Shown here piece after piece: positions 1-7,928 of a stretch of DNA of 64,000 nt; the stretch's first letter is position 1; every line of letters begins with the position of its first letter. The notes under the pieces were generated by a model, which saw only the letters and a list, made by a program, of their open reading frames with translations, was not told the origin of the DNA and searched no databases. The stretch is from Aminobacter anthyllidis. GTDB taxonomy: Bacteria; Pseudomonadota; Alphaproteobacteria; Rhizobiales; Rhizobiaceae. A program made the translations under genes and the position numbers. The stretch covers positions 1 to 64,000 of the forward strand of contig NZ_JAFLWW010000005.1 in the NCBI RefSeq assembly GCF_018555685.1, read 5' to 3'.

Positions 1-36
1 GGCCGCCAGCGGCGCGCCGCCCTCGTTGTTGAGGCG

Positions 37-66
37 TATATAGTCGCCGCCCCTCCAGACTGTCAA
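37..66 (-). promoter_or_regulatory. strong sigma70-type promoter reading leftwards out of the window
   Basis: On the minus strand a perfect -35 hexamer TTGACA (61-66) is followed after 18 bases by TATATA (37-42). Transcription would start near base 30 and leave the window. Such near-consensus promoters in rhizobia often serve stable RNAs or highly expressed genes, but the transcript lies outside what I can see. Confidence 0.5.
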
Positions 67-567
67 CGCAATTTTCCAGCTTTTGCGAATTTTTTAAGAC
101 AGAAAGCTCGGAAGCCAACAAAACCCTTGCAAACCCTGCGGAAGGCGCAACGAACAGCCACGACACAGTCCACAGGCCAGGGCAAAACCGCCAGATCCAG
201 TCGCCGAAGTGCTTAGCCGAGACAGAGCCCGCCGAAACGACATGCACCTCACCATATGAAGCCGGCACTTGCACGCCGGCGTCACAAGGAGCGCCGCACC
301 GGTCGGCGGCATCGGGCTTCTCCTATATAGAGCAGGACGACGTCCCCAGCCCCGGCCGGAGCCCTATTCCCGCCCCAATGCGGGCAGATGTCTCAAACGC
401 CTCTGGTGCGAAATCGAGTCTGTGCGCATCGCCTATATATAAGAGGGTGGGGCAGGTCTGTCGGTGCCGTGGATGCGGCTTCGTTGACTTGGAGCGTCAT
501 GACAGGCAAATGTCTTGGCAACTAAAAGCAAGCGGGCGCGAAGCGCCGGGGATTTTAGCCGTACTGG
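67..567. other. 500-base gap without a supported gene
   Basis: No open reading frame here looks like a protein. Two further TATATA-containing elements occur near 324 and 434. The second, read on the minus strand, has CCGACA 17 bases upstream, so it could be a weaker leftward promoter. No clear Shine-Dalgarno sequence precedes the M23 gene, and its promoter could not be placed with confidence. Confidence 0.4.
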
Positions 568-2532
568 ATGCAGGATACGGACCAGACCATAGCCGAGCTC
601 GGCAATGAGCCGCCGCTTATCGCGGATGGCCGCGCCGGTCCCCCGGACCGACGCGAGGTCTCTGCACGCTGGCTTTCGGGCACCTTCCTTACCGGCGTGA
701 CCTCGAGTGTGTTGATGGGCGTGGCACTTTTTGCCGCCCTCGACGGCCGCGAAAAGCTTGCGACCCCACCAGAAATCGCCGAACTTGCAACCCTTGCCGC
801 CAGCGGCGATGCCGGCCAGCGCGCCAAGACCACCCGGCTGGCGCCGCTGCGCCAGATCGCCAAGGCCAAGGACCGGCGCCGCATGGAGGTTTCCATGCTG
901 ACCAAGGAGGGCGACCGCGAAGTCATTCGCACCATGCCTTTCGTCCAGATCAAGATGGCGCTGGCCGCCTCGCATCCAACGACGCGCAGCTATCCCGCCT
1001 TCGATCCGCTGACCGTGTTCGCCGAAGACGGCCCGGCACAGCCACCAGCGACTGCCGCGACCGGCCAGATCTATGGCGTCAAGGTCGAGAGCGAGATGAG
1101 CCTCAAGACCGTCGACTTCCCCGTGGAGACCGCGGCCTTCGACGAGAGCTCGGCGCTTTCGGCCAATGAAGTCGAAAAGGTGGTGCGCGACGCCGGCGGC
1201 GACCTGACCGAAGGCGACATCCAGGTCGCCTCGCTGCACTATGTCGATCCGCAGCGTTTCGGCGACGCCTTCGCCGACCAGACGCTCGCCGGCTCCTACG
1301 GCATCAAGATCGTGCCCGAGAACGTTTCGGTCACCGCGCGCGCCGACGTCGATCCCGAGACACTTTCTTATGCCGAAGACATCATCGCCTTCGAAAAGGA
1401 CCGCAAGATCGTCGATGCGCTGGCCGACTCTGGCTATGCCGGCGAAGACGCGCAAGGCATGGCCAATGCCGTCTCGCGGCTGCTCAATGCGACGGCGCTC
1501 AAGGCCGGCACCGTTCTGCGCGTCGGTCTCGAGGTTCGCGGCGACGTCGGCAAGATTGTGCGCACCAGCGTCTACGACCGCACCCAGCATATCCTGACGA
1601 TTGCGCTCGACGACCGCAACCAGTTCGTTCCCGGCGACGAGCCCGAGCCAAACCCCGAGATCGCCACCGCCTTCGACGACACGCCGACCATACCGACATC
1701 GCGCAGTGCGCTACCTACTGTTTATGACGGCATCTACCGGGCGGCCTATTCCTACGGCATGTCTCAGGACATGACCAAGAAGCTGGTCCGGCTGCTCTCG
1801 TCCGACGTCGACTTCCAGTCGCGGCTCAATCCGTCCGACCGCATCGAGGTGTTCTTCTCGCAGCCCGACGGCGACGACAAGGCTTCCGCCGATTCCGAGC
1901 TGCTTTATGTCTCGGCGAATTTCGGCGGCAACACGCGCAACTTCTACCGCTTCCAGATGGGCGATGGCGCGATCGACTATTTCGACGAGGACGGCCGCAG
2001 CGCGCGCCAGTTCCTGCTGCGCAACCCGCTCCCCAACGGCAAGTTCCGCTCCGGCTTCGGCGGCCGCAAGCACCCGATCCTCGGCTACGTCAAGATGCAC
2101 ACCGGCGTCGACTGGTCAGCGCCCACCGGCACGCCGATCATCGCCTCGGGCAACGGTGTCGTCGAAAAGGCGGGCTGGGCCGGCGGCTACGGCAAGCAGA
2201 CGATGATCCGCCATACCAATGGCTACGAGACGTCCTACAACCACCAGAGCCGCATCGCGCCCGGCGTCGTTCCCGGTGCCCGCGTCCGCCAGGGCCAGGT
2301 CATCGGCTATGTCGGCACCACCGGCCTGTCGACCGGCGCGCATCTGCACTACGAGCTGATCGTCAACGGCACCAAGGTCGACCCGATGCGCGTGCGCCTG
2401 CCCACCGGCCGCGTGCTCAAGGGCGACGAACTCGTCGCCTTCAAGCGCGAGCGCGAGCGCATCGACGACCTGCTCAAGGACGAAAACAAGGATGCGCTGA
2501 AGGTCGCGAGCACCGCAAAGGTCAGCGGCTAA
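568..2532 (+). CDS. M23 family metallopeptidase (murein endopeptidase)
   Basis: A 654-residue protein whose C-terminal quarter is a LytM/M23 zinc peptidase domain, the fold that cuts peptidoglycan cross-bridges in the periplasm. The HxxxD zinc motif is H511 and D515, and the second motif, HLH, is at 592-594, so the catalytic set looks complete. A single hydrophobic segment at about residues 36-58 suggests an inner-membrane anchor with the peptidase outside the cytoplasm. The long middle part (about 60-480) resembles the LysM/SPOR-like linkers of rhizobial M23 proteins, but I cannot assign a named domain. It stands alone and its stop overlaps that of the convergent MFS gene by four bases. It may act in cell-wall growth or division, or regulate an amidase as EnvC and NlpD do; the intact zinc ligands favour an active enzyme. 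Confidence 0.9.
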   Translation: MQDTDQTIAELGNEPPLIADGRAGPPDRREVSARWLSGTFLTGVTSSVLMGVALFAALDGREKLATPPEIAELATLAASGDAGQRAKTTRLAPLRQIAKAKDRRRMEVSMLTKEGDREVIRTMPFVQIKMALAASHPTTRSYPAFDPLTVFAEDGPAQPPATAATGQIYGVKVESEMSLKTVDFPVETAAFDESSALSANEVEKVVRDAGGDLTEGDIQVASLHYVDPQRFGDAFADQTLAGSYGIKIVPENVSVTARADVDPETLSYAEDIIAFEKDRKIVDALADSGYAGEDAQGMANAVSRLLNATALKAGTVLRVGLEVRGDVGKIVRTSVYDRTQHILTIALDDRNQFVPGDEPEPNPEIATAFDDTPTIPTSRSALPTVYDGIYRAAYSYGMSQDMTKKLVRLLSSDVDFQSRLNPSDRIEVFFSQPDGDDKASADSELLYVSANFGGNTRNFYRFQMGDGAIDYFDEDGRSARQFLLRNPLPNGKFRSGFGGRKHPILGYVKMHTGVDWSAPTGTPIIASGNGVVEKAGWAGGYGKQTMIRHTNGYETSYNHQSRIAPGVVPGARVRQGQVIGYVGTTGLSTGAHLHYELIVNGTKVDPMRVRLPTGRVLKGDELVAFKRERERIDDLLKDENKDALKVASTAKVSG

Positions 2533-4049
2533 CTCTTCTCCTTCCTCTTCCATGACGGCTGGGTGACCCAGGCGACGGCTGCCGCCGCGAAGCACATCAC
2601 AGCCGCGATTGCCGCGATGGCCGCAAAGGCATCGTTGGTGGCGGCAACCCGCAAGGCTTCCGCCCCGGCATCGAGCGGCGTGGTGACGAAGGCGCCGAAC
2701 TCGGCGCCCGGTGCCGCCGTTCCCACGACATTTGCGAAGACAACGCCGGCGACTGCACCAAGCGAGGCCACCGCCATCAGGCCGGCGGCGCGGGCGAGCG
2801 CGTTGTTGATGCCGGATGCCAACCCTGTGTCTTCCTCTGGCGTCGCCCGCATCACCGCCGCCGACACCGGCGAAACGACGATCGCCATGCCGAGGCCCTT
2901 GAGCAGCAGGATCGGGAACGTCACCTGCCACAACATCATCAGCGGCATCGTCAGCGCGAGACCGACATAAGAAATGCCGACGATCGCAGCGCCAACGGTC
3001 AGCGGCCAACGCGGGCCGATGGCGTCGGACAGCCGGCCCGAATAGCTCGACAGGCCGGCGATGAACAAGGACAGTGGCAAGAACAGCAGGCTCGCTTCCC
3101 ATTCCTTGGCGCCCCAGCCCGAGACGACGGTCATCGGCAGGAAGAACAGCACCGCGTTGAAGGCGAAGAACAGGACCAGCGTGTAGAGATTGGCGCCGGT
3201 GAAGGCGCGCGAGGCAAACAGCTCGAGCTTGACCATCGGCGCCCGCGCCCATTTCTCCCACACGATGAAGCCGGCGAAGATGACGGCGCCGACCGCTATC
3301 CACAGCCAGGGCGCGACGGCGCGGTCCGCGGCCGGCAGGCCGAAGGCGGTCAGCCCCCAGGCCATCAGCCCAAGGCCGGCGGTGGCAAGCACCGCGCCTG
3401 TAATGTCGAGCCGGCGCTTCGACGACGGACGGTCCTGCGGCACCTTCTTGAGCAGCATGGCGAGCGCGACGAGGCCGATCGGCACGTTGATGGCGAAGAT
3501 CAGCCGCCACATCCATTCGGCGCCGAACGACAGCACCATGCCGCCGACGAACGGCCCCATCGCGGTGGTCAGCGACGAGAACGCCGCCCACTGGCCGATC
3601 GCCTTGCCGCGCGTCGCGTTGGGATAGGATTTGGCGATGAGGGCGAGGCTGCCCGGCACCATCAGGGCGGCACCGACCCCTTGCGCGGCGCGCATGATGA
3701 TCAGCATTTCGGCATCGACGGCGAGCGCGCAGGCGGCCGAGGTGATCATGAACAGGACGATGCCGGTGGCGAAGATGTTGCGGACGCCGAAAACGTCGCC
3801 GGCGGCACCGCCAAGAAGCACGAGCGCCGACAAAAACAGCATGTAGCCGTTGCTGATCCACTGGGCGTCGACAAGGGTCGCGCCGAGGTCGGCCCGGATG
3901 ACCGGCATGGCCAGCGACACCACCGAGCCGTCGATGAAGCCCATGCTCGAGGCAAGGATCGCCGAGACAAGCACGTAGCGCCTTGCCTCCGGCGGGCAGA
4001 AGACGTGGTTGTTGTTGGCTGGAGCAGGCGGGGTGTCGGAAATGTCCAT
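2529..4049 (-). CDS. MFS transporter, DHA2 (EmrB/QacA-like) drug exporter
   Basis: A 506-residue hydrophobic protein with the 14-helix layout of the DHA2 branch of the major facilitator superfamily, which exports drugs or metabolites by proton antiport. The N-terminal half has the family pattern FIDGSVVSLAMPVI in helix 1 and a QWISNGYML helix-2 start, followed by the motif A-like loop GDVFGVRN. A later GMAIVVSPVSAAVMRATPEE segment matches motif C-type helices. It is a single gene with no membrane-fusion partner (EmrA) beside it and no adjacent regulator, so its substrate cannot be inferred. The first ATG gives the usual N-terminus. It converges on the M23 gene with a four-base overlap of stop codons. 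Confidence 0.88.
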   Translation of the reverse strand: MDISDTPPAPANNNHVFCPPEARRYVLVSAILASSMGFIDGSVVSLAMPVIRADLGATLVDAQWISNGYMLFLSALVLLGGAAGDVFGVRNIFATGIVLFMITSAACALAVDAEMLIIMRAAQGVGAALMVPGSLALIAKSYPNATRGKAIGQWAAFSSLTTAMGPFVGGMVLSFGAEWMWRLIFAINVPIGLVALAMLLKKVPQDRPSSKRRLDITGAVLATAGLGLMAWGLTAFGLPAADRAVAPWLWIAVGAVIFAGFIVWEKWARAPMVKLELFASRAFTGANLYTLVLFFAFNAVLFFLPMTVVSGWGAKEWEASLLFLPLSLFIAGLSSYSGRLSDAIGPRWPLTVGAAIVGISYVGLALTMPLMMLWQVTFPILLLKGLGMAIVVSPVSAAVMRATPEEDTGLASGINNALARAAGLMAVASLGAVAGVVFANVVGTAAPGAEFGAFVTTPLDAGAEALRVAATNDAFAAIAAIAAVMCFAAAAVAWVTQPSWKRKEKS

Positions 4050-4156
4050 GAGGGTGAGATTATGTGGGCACGTGTTGGACGGGAAGCGACCAGGGGGACG
4101 ATTTCTGGAAGCCAGGCGACATGGCTTCTCGCATGGTGAGGACGCAGATCACGCGC

Positions 4157-4319
4157 GTCATCCCGGGCGAGCGAACCGAGGCCCGGGGCTATTGATCAGC
4201 GCAGCCGGGGTCTGGGTTTGCGGTCGCATTCGTGAAGGCCGCCAGGACGAGGACCCGGCCGAGCCCGACGATGATCCAGTCAATGGGTCCCGGCTCTCGC
4301 TTCGCTCGGCCGGGATGAC
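4157..4319. repeat. inverted pair of short intergenic palindromic repeats
   Basis: The left arm (4157-4188, beginning GTCATCCCGGGCGAGCGAA) reappears as its reverse complement in 4287-4319 with a few mismatches, leaving a spacer of about 100 bases. Each arm is internally rich in CCCGGG and GAGCGAA. The arrangement resembles the RPE/RIME-like mosaics common in rhizobial chromosomes. Confidence 0.6.
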
Positions 4320-4888
4320 GGCGTTGGTGTTTGGCGTCTATCGCTGCCGAGCCGTCTTCCCATCCTTCGACGGGCTCAGGATGAGGGCGAGCCAAGTTTC
4401 TTCACCGCCACGCCCCGTTTCCGGTCTGGCCATTGTCAAAGAACACTCCCGTGTTGGGAGAAACCTTCGGGAAGCGGGGCGCGAGGCCGGGCCTGCCGAT
4501 TAGTGATATGTGGCGCGAACCTCGCGCTCCGCCGGCGATTTCTGTTTCCGCCCGTTCCGCTTCCGCAGGCCGCCTTGAAGCATTTGCGCTTTTCGATGGC
4601 CTCACTAGCGCTCGTCCAGCGCACCCCGGGCGTAGTCCCGGGAGGGGAACCTTTCGACGGAACCTCCCCGGGCGATGAGCTACGTTGGCTCGCCGCCGGA
4701 GGCGCCGGCCCCTCCCCACTGATCACCGTCGCGACCGGCGTTCCCGTGGGAGGAACTGAGATGATTGTACGGGAGGTTTGGAGGGCGTGGAAAATCGGGC
4801 GCGGCTATCCACGCGGGTTGGTGACAAGGTTCCTGACAATGGAGCTTCGAGGGCAGTGCCCTACGAAGCCAACCTTTCCCGTCTCATT

Positions 4889-5081
4889 CCTTCGCACCCC
4901 CCTCTGGCCTGCCGGCCATCTCCCCCACAAGGAGGGAGATCACGCCTTCATCGGCGCCCGGCCAATCACCAGCTTCGCAAAGCTACTCCTTGCAACGCTG
5001 CAGGATGAGCGCCGCCGGTGACGCGACTAATCTCCGTCCTTGTGGGGGAGATGGCCGGCAGGCCAGAGGGGGGTGCGAAGG
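4889..5081. repeat. inverted pair of RIME-like intergenic elements
   Basis: Arm one (4889-4940) contains CCTGCCGGCCATCTCCCCCA; arm two (5031-5081) is its reverse complement with few differences. They face each other across about 90 bases and could form a long cruciform or RNA hairpin. A third copy lies at 45365-45423, so this is a dispersed family rather than a local structure. Confidence 0.7.
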
Positions 5082-5198
5082 ATCGCGACCGATGAGATGC
5101 TGCGAGAACCCGTCGTGGATGTTCGACAAGCGAGAATGTCACTGACCGTGGAAAACCTCTCCACGTTCAACATCTGATGCCCGTCAGCCGAAAACCCG

Positions 5199-5272
5199 AT
5201 AGTTTCCTCCTTCGGAAACTTTCCGCTTGCCAATCCCACAAGAGACAAATAGTTTCCCAATGCGGAAACTAT
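5199..5272. promoter_or_regulatory. two tandem palindromic operators upstream of the GST operon
   Basis: Site 1 (5199-5222) is ATAGTTTCC-N6-GGAAACTTT and site 2 (5249-5272) is ATAGTTTCC-N6-GGAAACTAT, with centres exactly 50 bases apart, close to five helical turns. Site 2 is a perfect 9-6-9 inverted repeat ending 13 bases before the GST start codon. Shape and placement suggest binding sites for a dimeric repressor of the TetR, HxlR or ArsR type. The cognate protein is inferred only: the ArsR gene at 6006 is the nearest candidate. Confidence 0.6.
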
Positions 5273-5285
5273 CGGAGCAACCTCA

Positions 5286-5972
5286 ATGGCGCTGACGCTT
5301 TACACCCATCCTCTTGCCTCGTTCTGCCACAAGGTGCTGATCGCCTTTTACGAGAACGGAACCGACTTCCGCCCGGTGACCGTCGATCTCGGTGACCCCG
5401 GCGAGACGGCGGCACTGACGGCGAAATGGCCGGTTGGCAAGATCCCGGTGCTGCACGACGGCGCGCGCGACCGCGTGGTGCCGGAGACCAGCATCATCAT
5501 CGAGTATGTGCAAAGGCACTATCCCGGACCGACGCCGATGCTGCCCACGGACGCCGAGCGCCGTTTGGACGCACGGCTGTGGGAACGTTTTTTCGATCTC
5601 TACATCAGCGTGCCGATGCAGAAGATCGTGACCGACAGGATAAGGCCCGAAGGCGGTAACGATCCGGTCGGGGTGGCGGATGCGCGGCGGACGCTCGACA
5701 CCGCCTACCAGATGATCGAGAGCCAGTTGGCTGGAAAGACCTGGGCGATGGGCGCGGACTTCACCATCGCCGACTGCGCCGCGGCACCGGGCCTGTTCTA
5801 CGCCTCGATCGTTCATCCCTTCGCCGGCGGGCAGCGCAATCTCGCCGCCTATTTCGAGCGACTTGTCGCGCGTCCATCGGTTCGGCGCACGATCAACGAG
5901 GCGCGGCCCTATTTCCACTTCTTCCCCTATCGCGAAGCCATGCCGGAACGGTTTATCCATGACGACGCCTGA
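5286..5972 (+). CDS. glutathione S-transferase family protein
   Basis: A 228-residue protein with a thioredoxin-like GST N-domain: YTHPLASFCHKV at residues 6-17 is the glutathione-site loop, and a VPETSIIIEY motif near 60-70 binds the gamma-glutamyl part. The helical C-domain follows (about 90-210). Family members join glutathione to electrophiles or act as dehalogenases or isomerases in the cytosol; the substrate cannot be read from sequence. The gene starts 13 bases after the second of two palindromic operators and is followed after 33 bases by an ArsR regulator and a SRPBCC protein in the same direction, so it probably leads a three-gene, repressor-controlled operon. Confidence 0.85.
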   Translation: MALTLYTHPLASFCHKVLIAFYENGTDFRPVTVDLGDPGETAALTAKWPVGKIPVLHDGARDRVVPETSIIIEYVQRHYPGPTPMLPTDAERRLDARLWERFFDLYISVPMQKIVTDRIRPEGGNDPVGVADARRTLDTAYQMIESQLAGKTWAMGADFTIADCAAAPGLFYASIVHPFAGGQRNLAAYFERLVARPSVRRTINEARPYFHFFPYREAMPERFIHDDA

Positions 5973-6005
5973 CACGAACAGGCCTGACAAGGACGGGACG
6001 CAGCA

Positions 6006-6344
6006 ATGATCGAACCGCAACAACTGGACCGCGTTTTCACGGCCCTTGCCGACGCTGGTCGGCGCGGCATGGTCGAACGGCTGAGCATGGGCCCGGCGAC
6101 CGTCAAGCAATTGGCGGAACCGCATGGCATGCGGCTGCCCTCGGCGCTGAAACATCTGAAAGTGCTGGAGGACGGCGGCATCGTCGCCTCGCGCAAGGTC
6201 GGGCGGACCCGCACCTACACGATCGAGCCCACGGCATTGTCCGGCATAGACGACTGGGTGAGACAGCGGCAGACTGCAATGAACCAGGCATTTGACCGCC
6301 TCGTGCAGGCGATGAAGGATTTTCCCGAGGAGGAAAGCGAATGA
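6006..6344 (+). CDS. ArsR-family winged-helix transcriptional regulator
   Basis: A 112-residue winged-helix protein. Residues about 10-85 have the ArsR pattern: an N-terminal FTALADAGRRGMVERL helix, a recognition helix in LPSALKHLKVLEDGG, and the wing VASRKVGRTRTYTIE. It lacks the cysteine cluster of metal-sensing ArsR proteins. It therefore belongs to the large rhizobial subgroup encoded next to a SRPBCC/AHSA1 protein, thought to respond to organic ligands or stress. Its stop overlaps the start of the SRPBCC gene by four bases (ATGA), which implies translational coupling. It may control its own operon, possibly through the palindromes upstream of the GST gene; that link is inference. Confidence 0.88.
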   Translation: MIEPQQLDRVFTALADAGRRGMVERLSMGPATVKQLAEPHGMRLPSALKHLKVLEDGGIVASRKVGRTRTYTIEPTALSGIDDWVRQRQTAMNQAFDRLVQAMKDFPEEESE

Positions 6345-6814
6345 CGACAACCGTCACGCACAAGACGTTCACCATCGAGCGCGAGCTGCCGGCATCCCCG
6401 AAACACGCCTTCCGCTTCTGGTCGGACCAGAAACTCAAGCGCGCATGGAACGACTGCCATCCCGACTGGATCACGCTCGAGGACAGCTTTGATTTTCGTG
6501 TCGGCGGCATCGAGGCCAAAAGCTGGCGCATGCCGGACGGCGCAGAGCTCGCTTTCCGCGCCGACTATTTCGACATCGTGGCCGAACGGCGCATCATCTA
6601 CGGCTTCGAAATGAGCCATGGCGGCAAGCGCATCTCGGCATCGCTGGCCACCATCGAGCTTTTGCCCGAAGCAGGCCGGACGCGGATGAGGTTCACCGAG
6701 CAGCTTGCCTTTCTCGGCACCCCCGAGGCAATGGCGGCGCGCATTACAGGCACCGAAACGGGGTTCGACCGGCTGGTCGAGATTCTCGCCAGGGAGACGG
6801 CGAGCGTGCACTGA
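6341..6814 (+). CDS. SRPBCC (AHSA1/START-like) family protein
   Basis: A 157-residue protein of the Bet v1-like SRPBCC fold, in bacteria usually labelled 'activator of Hsp90 ATPase homologue'. The N-terminal strand FTIERELPASPKHAFRFW and the FRVGGIEAKSWRMPDG turn are typical, as is the C-terminal long helix. The fold makes a hydrophobic pocket that can bind a small molecule, and the ArsR-SRPBCC pairing is widespread, but the ligand is not known. Translation starts inside the stop of the ArsR gene. The stop codon lies in the loop of a strong hairpin (6794-6828) that probably ends the operon and the convergent GNAT transcript. Confidence 0.85.
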   Translation: MTTTVTHKTFTIERELPASPKHAFRFWSDQKLKRAWNDCHPDWITLEDSFDFRVGGIEAKSWRMPDGAELAFRADYFDIVAERRIIYGFEMSHGGKRISASLATIELLPEAGRTRMRFTEQLAFLGTPEAMAARITGTETGFDRLVEILARETASVH

Positions 6815-6828
6815 GCGCTCGCCGTCTC
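6794..6828. terminator. bidirectional hairpin spanning two convergent gene ends
   Basis: A perfect 13-base stem (6794-6806 with 6816-6828, GAGACGGCGAGCG and its complement) surrounds a 9-base loop. The SRPBCC stop codon is in the loop and the GNAT stop overlaps the far arm. No long T-run follows on either strand, so its efficiency as an intrinsic terminator is uncertain. Confidence 0.6.
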
Positions 6829-7321
6829 AGCTTGCCTCGAACCCGGCGTGATAGGCGATTTCGCCGCTGGCAATGTGCTGGCCGAATGCGAGGCGCTGGA
6901 CATATTCCGGCGGAATGTCGCCATAGGTGACGGCGGGATCGGTGATGAAGCCGAAGCGGCTGTAGTAGGCCGGATCGCCAATGAGCACGCAGCCCTTGGA
7001 GCCCATCTGCCGGAGCACGTCGAGCCCGTGGCGGATCAGCGATTGGCCGATGCCCCTGCCCTGGCTTTCAGGCCAGACCGAAACCGGCCCGAGGCCGTAC
7101 CATCCGACATCCTTGCCGACAGTCACCGGCGAGAAGGCGACGTGCCCGACAATCTCGCCATTATCCTCTGCCACCAGCGACAGGGTCAACGCGCCGGCAT
7201 CGCGCAAGGCATCGACGATCGCCGCCTCGGTCTGGCTCGCATGCGGAGCATTGGCGAAGGCGGCGCGGGTCAGCGTCCGGATGGTGTCGACGTCAGCGGG
7301 CTGTTCGGGGCGGATGTTCAT
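6827..7321 (-). CDS. GNAT family N-acetyltransferase
   Basis: A 164-residue acetyltransferase of the YhbS-like GNAT group. It starts MNIRPEQPADVDTIRTLTRA, the usual beta1/alpha1 of the fold, and the acetyl-CoA loop is in PESQGRGIGQSLIRHGLDVL (motif A, about residues 85-105). The sequence ends after an FGFIT segment and a C-terminal arm. A longer frame without a stop extends upstream, but the ATG at 7321 gives the standard N-terminus, so I chose it. Substrate unknown. It converges on the GST-ArsR-SRPBCC operon with a shared hairpin, and upstream of it lies the truncated phosphotransferase remnant. Confidence 0.82.
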   Translation of the reverse strand: MNIRPEQPADVDTIRTLTRAAFANAPHASQTEAAIVDALRDAGALTLSLVAEDNGEIVGHVAFSPVTVGKDVGWYGLGPVSVWPESQGRGIGQSLIRHGLDVLRQMGSKGCVLIGDPAYYSRFGFITDPAVTYGDIPPEYVQRLAFGQHIASGEIAYHAGFEAS

Positions 7322-7376
7322 TCTGGGCTCTCTCGACCTCGCGCCATTTGCCGACAGGTTTTGCCGTAATGCAAGG

Positions 7377-7640
7377 TCACGCTGCCGGCACGTCCAACGC
7401 CCGCAACCCCGCTTCCAGCGCAGCCGAGTCGCCATGGTCGACGCCGAAGAGCACGTCGAGCAGCGGAAAGGTACTGCGATAGAATGTGATGCGATCCGAC
7501 ATCGCGGCGATGCCGGGATATTGCGGCGCCATCAGCGCCAGGAATTCATCGCCCAGGCCGGCCGACAGGCTGGCGAGATCATAGGCGGGATCCCCAATCC
7601 CGCAGCCGGCGAAGTCGATGACAGCAGATACCTTGCCGGT
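7377..7640 (-). pseudogene. 3' remnant of an aminoglycoside/choline phosphotransferase (APH) gene
   Basis: Read on the minus strand this gives about 88 residues ending in GLRALDVPAA and a stop. They contain VSAVIDFAGCGIGDPAYDLA, the magnesium-binding IDF-x-GDP-x-DLA segment of APH-type kinases. The ATP-binding lobe and the catalytic HGD loop are missing: the frame upstream stops resembling the family at about 7640. It is therefore a C-terminal fragment that cannot be active. Immediately beyond the break begins a fragment of an unrelated gene on the opposite strand, which points to a deletion or rearrangement. Confidence 0.72.
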
Positions 7641-7643
7641 GAC

Positions 7644-7867
7644 GAGCAGGGCGTCGCCTCCGGCATGGCATCGACGACGCTCAATGTCGGCACGCCATCG
7701 GCATGGCGGCGCTGATTGCGGTTGCCAACAGCCATGCCGGCGGTTTGAGCGGCGATGCGCTGAAGGTCGCCGTCGCCGACGGCATCCAGATCGCCTTCTG
7801 GCTCGCCGCGGCAGGCGTTGCAGTCAGCCTGGTGTTTGTGATGGCGCTGCCGAAAAAACCGGCGTGA
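7644..7867 (+). pseudogene. 3' remnant of an MFS transporter gene, frameshifted
   Basis: On the plus strand EQGVASGMASTTLNVG (7644-7691) is the classic start of helix 11 in a DHA2-type MFS protein. The reading frame shifts by one base near 7692, and the new frame continues MAALIAVANSHAGG and a final hydrophobic helix to PKKPA and a TGA at 7865-7867. Only about 75 of some 400-500 expected residues remain, with no start codon. It abuts the phosphotransferase remnant head to head, so both genes lost their 5' parts at the same junction. Confidence 0.7.
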
Positions 7868-7885
7868 CGGCTGGCAGGAGGCAAA

Positions 7886-7921
7886 TGAAAATCGCGACCG
7901 TGTGCAGATCCGCGGTCGCGA
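7886..7921 (-). terminator. intrinsic terminator of the L,D-transpeptidase gene
   Basis: Read on the minus strand, just past the stop at 7929, the stem TCGCGACCG (7913-7921) pairs with CGGTCGCGA (7892-7900) across a 12-base loop, followed by TTTTCATTT. The placement and T-rich tail fit a Rho-independent terminator. Confidence 0.6.
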
Positions 7922-7928
7922 ACCTGCC

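Larger units (their letters stand above)
4050..5198. other. 1.15-kb repeat-rich non-coding stretch
   Basis: No reading frame here has the look of a real protein. The stretch carries two inverted pairs of rhizobial intergenic repeats (listed separately), a single copy near 4362-4388 of the TCCTTCGACgGGCTCAGG element seen again near 56370, and a GC-rich near-palindrome around 4632-4675. It looks like an accumulation site for small mobile palindromes rather than a decayed gene. Confidence 0.55.

Noticed and set aside
4009-5021. several open frames of 70-170 residues in the repeat-rich gap
   Set aside because: Composition follows the repeats (Arg/Pro/Gly runs), there are no ribosome sites, and the frames stop inside repeat arms.
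4889-5081. possible CRISPR array or transposon end in the paired repeats
   Set aside because: There are only two inverted copies plus a distant third, no regular spacers, no cas genes, no transposase and no target-site duplication seen.
6006-6814. ArsR-SRPBCC pair as an arsenic-resistance operon
   Set aside because: The ArsR protein lacks the metal-binding cysteines and no arsenate reductase or arsenite pump is nearby.
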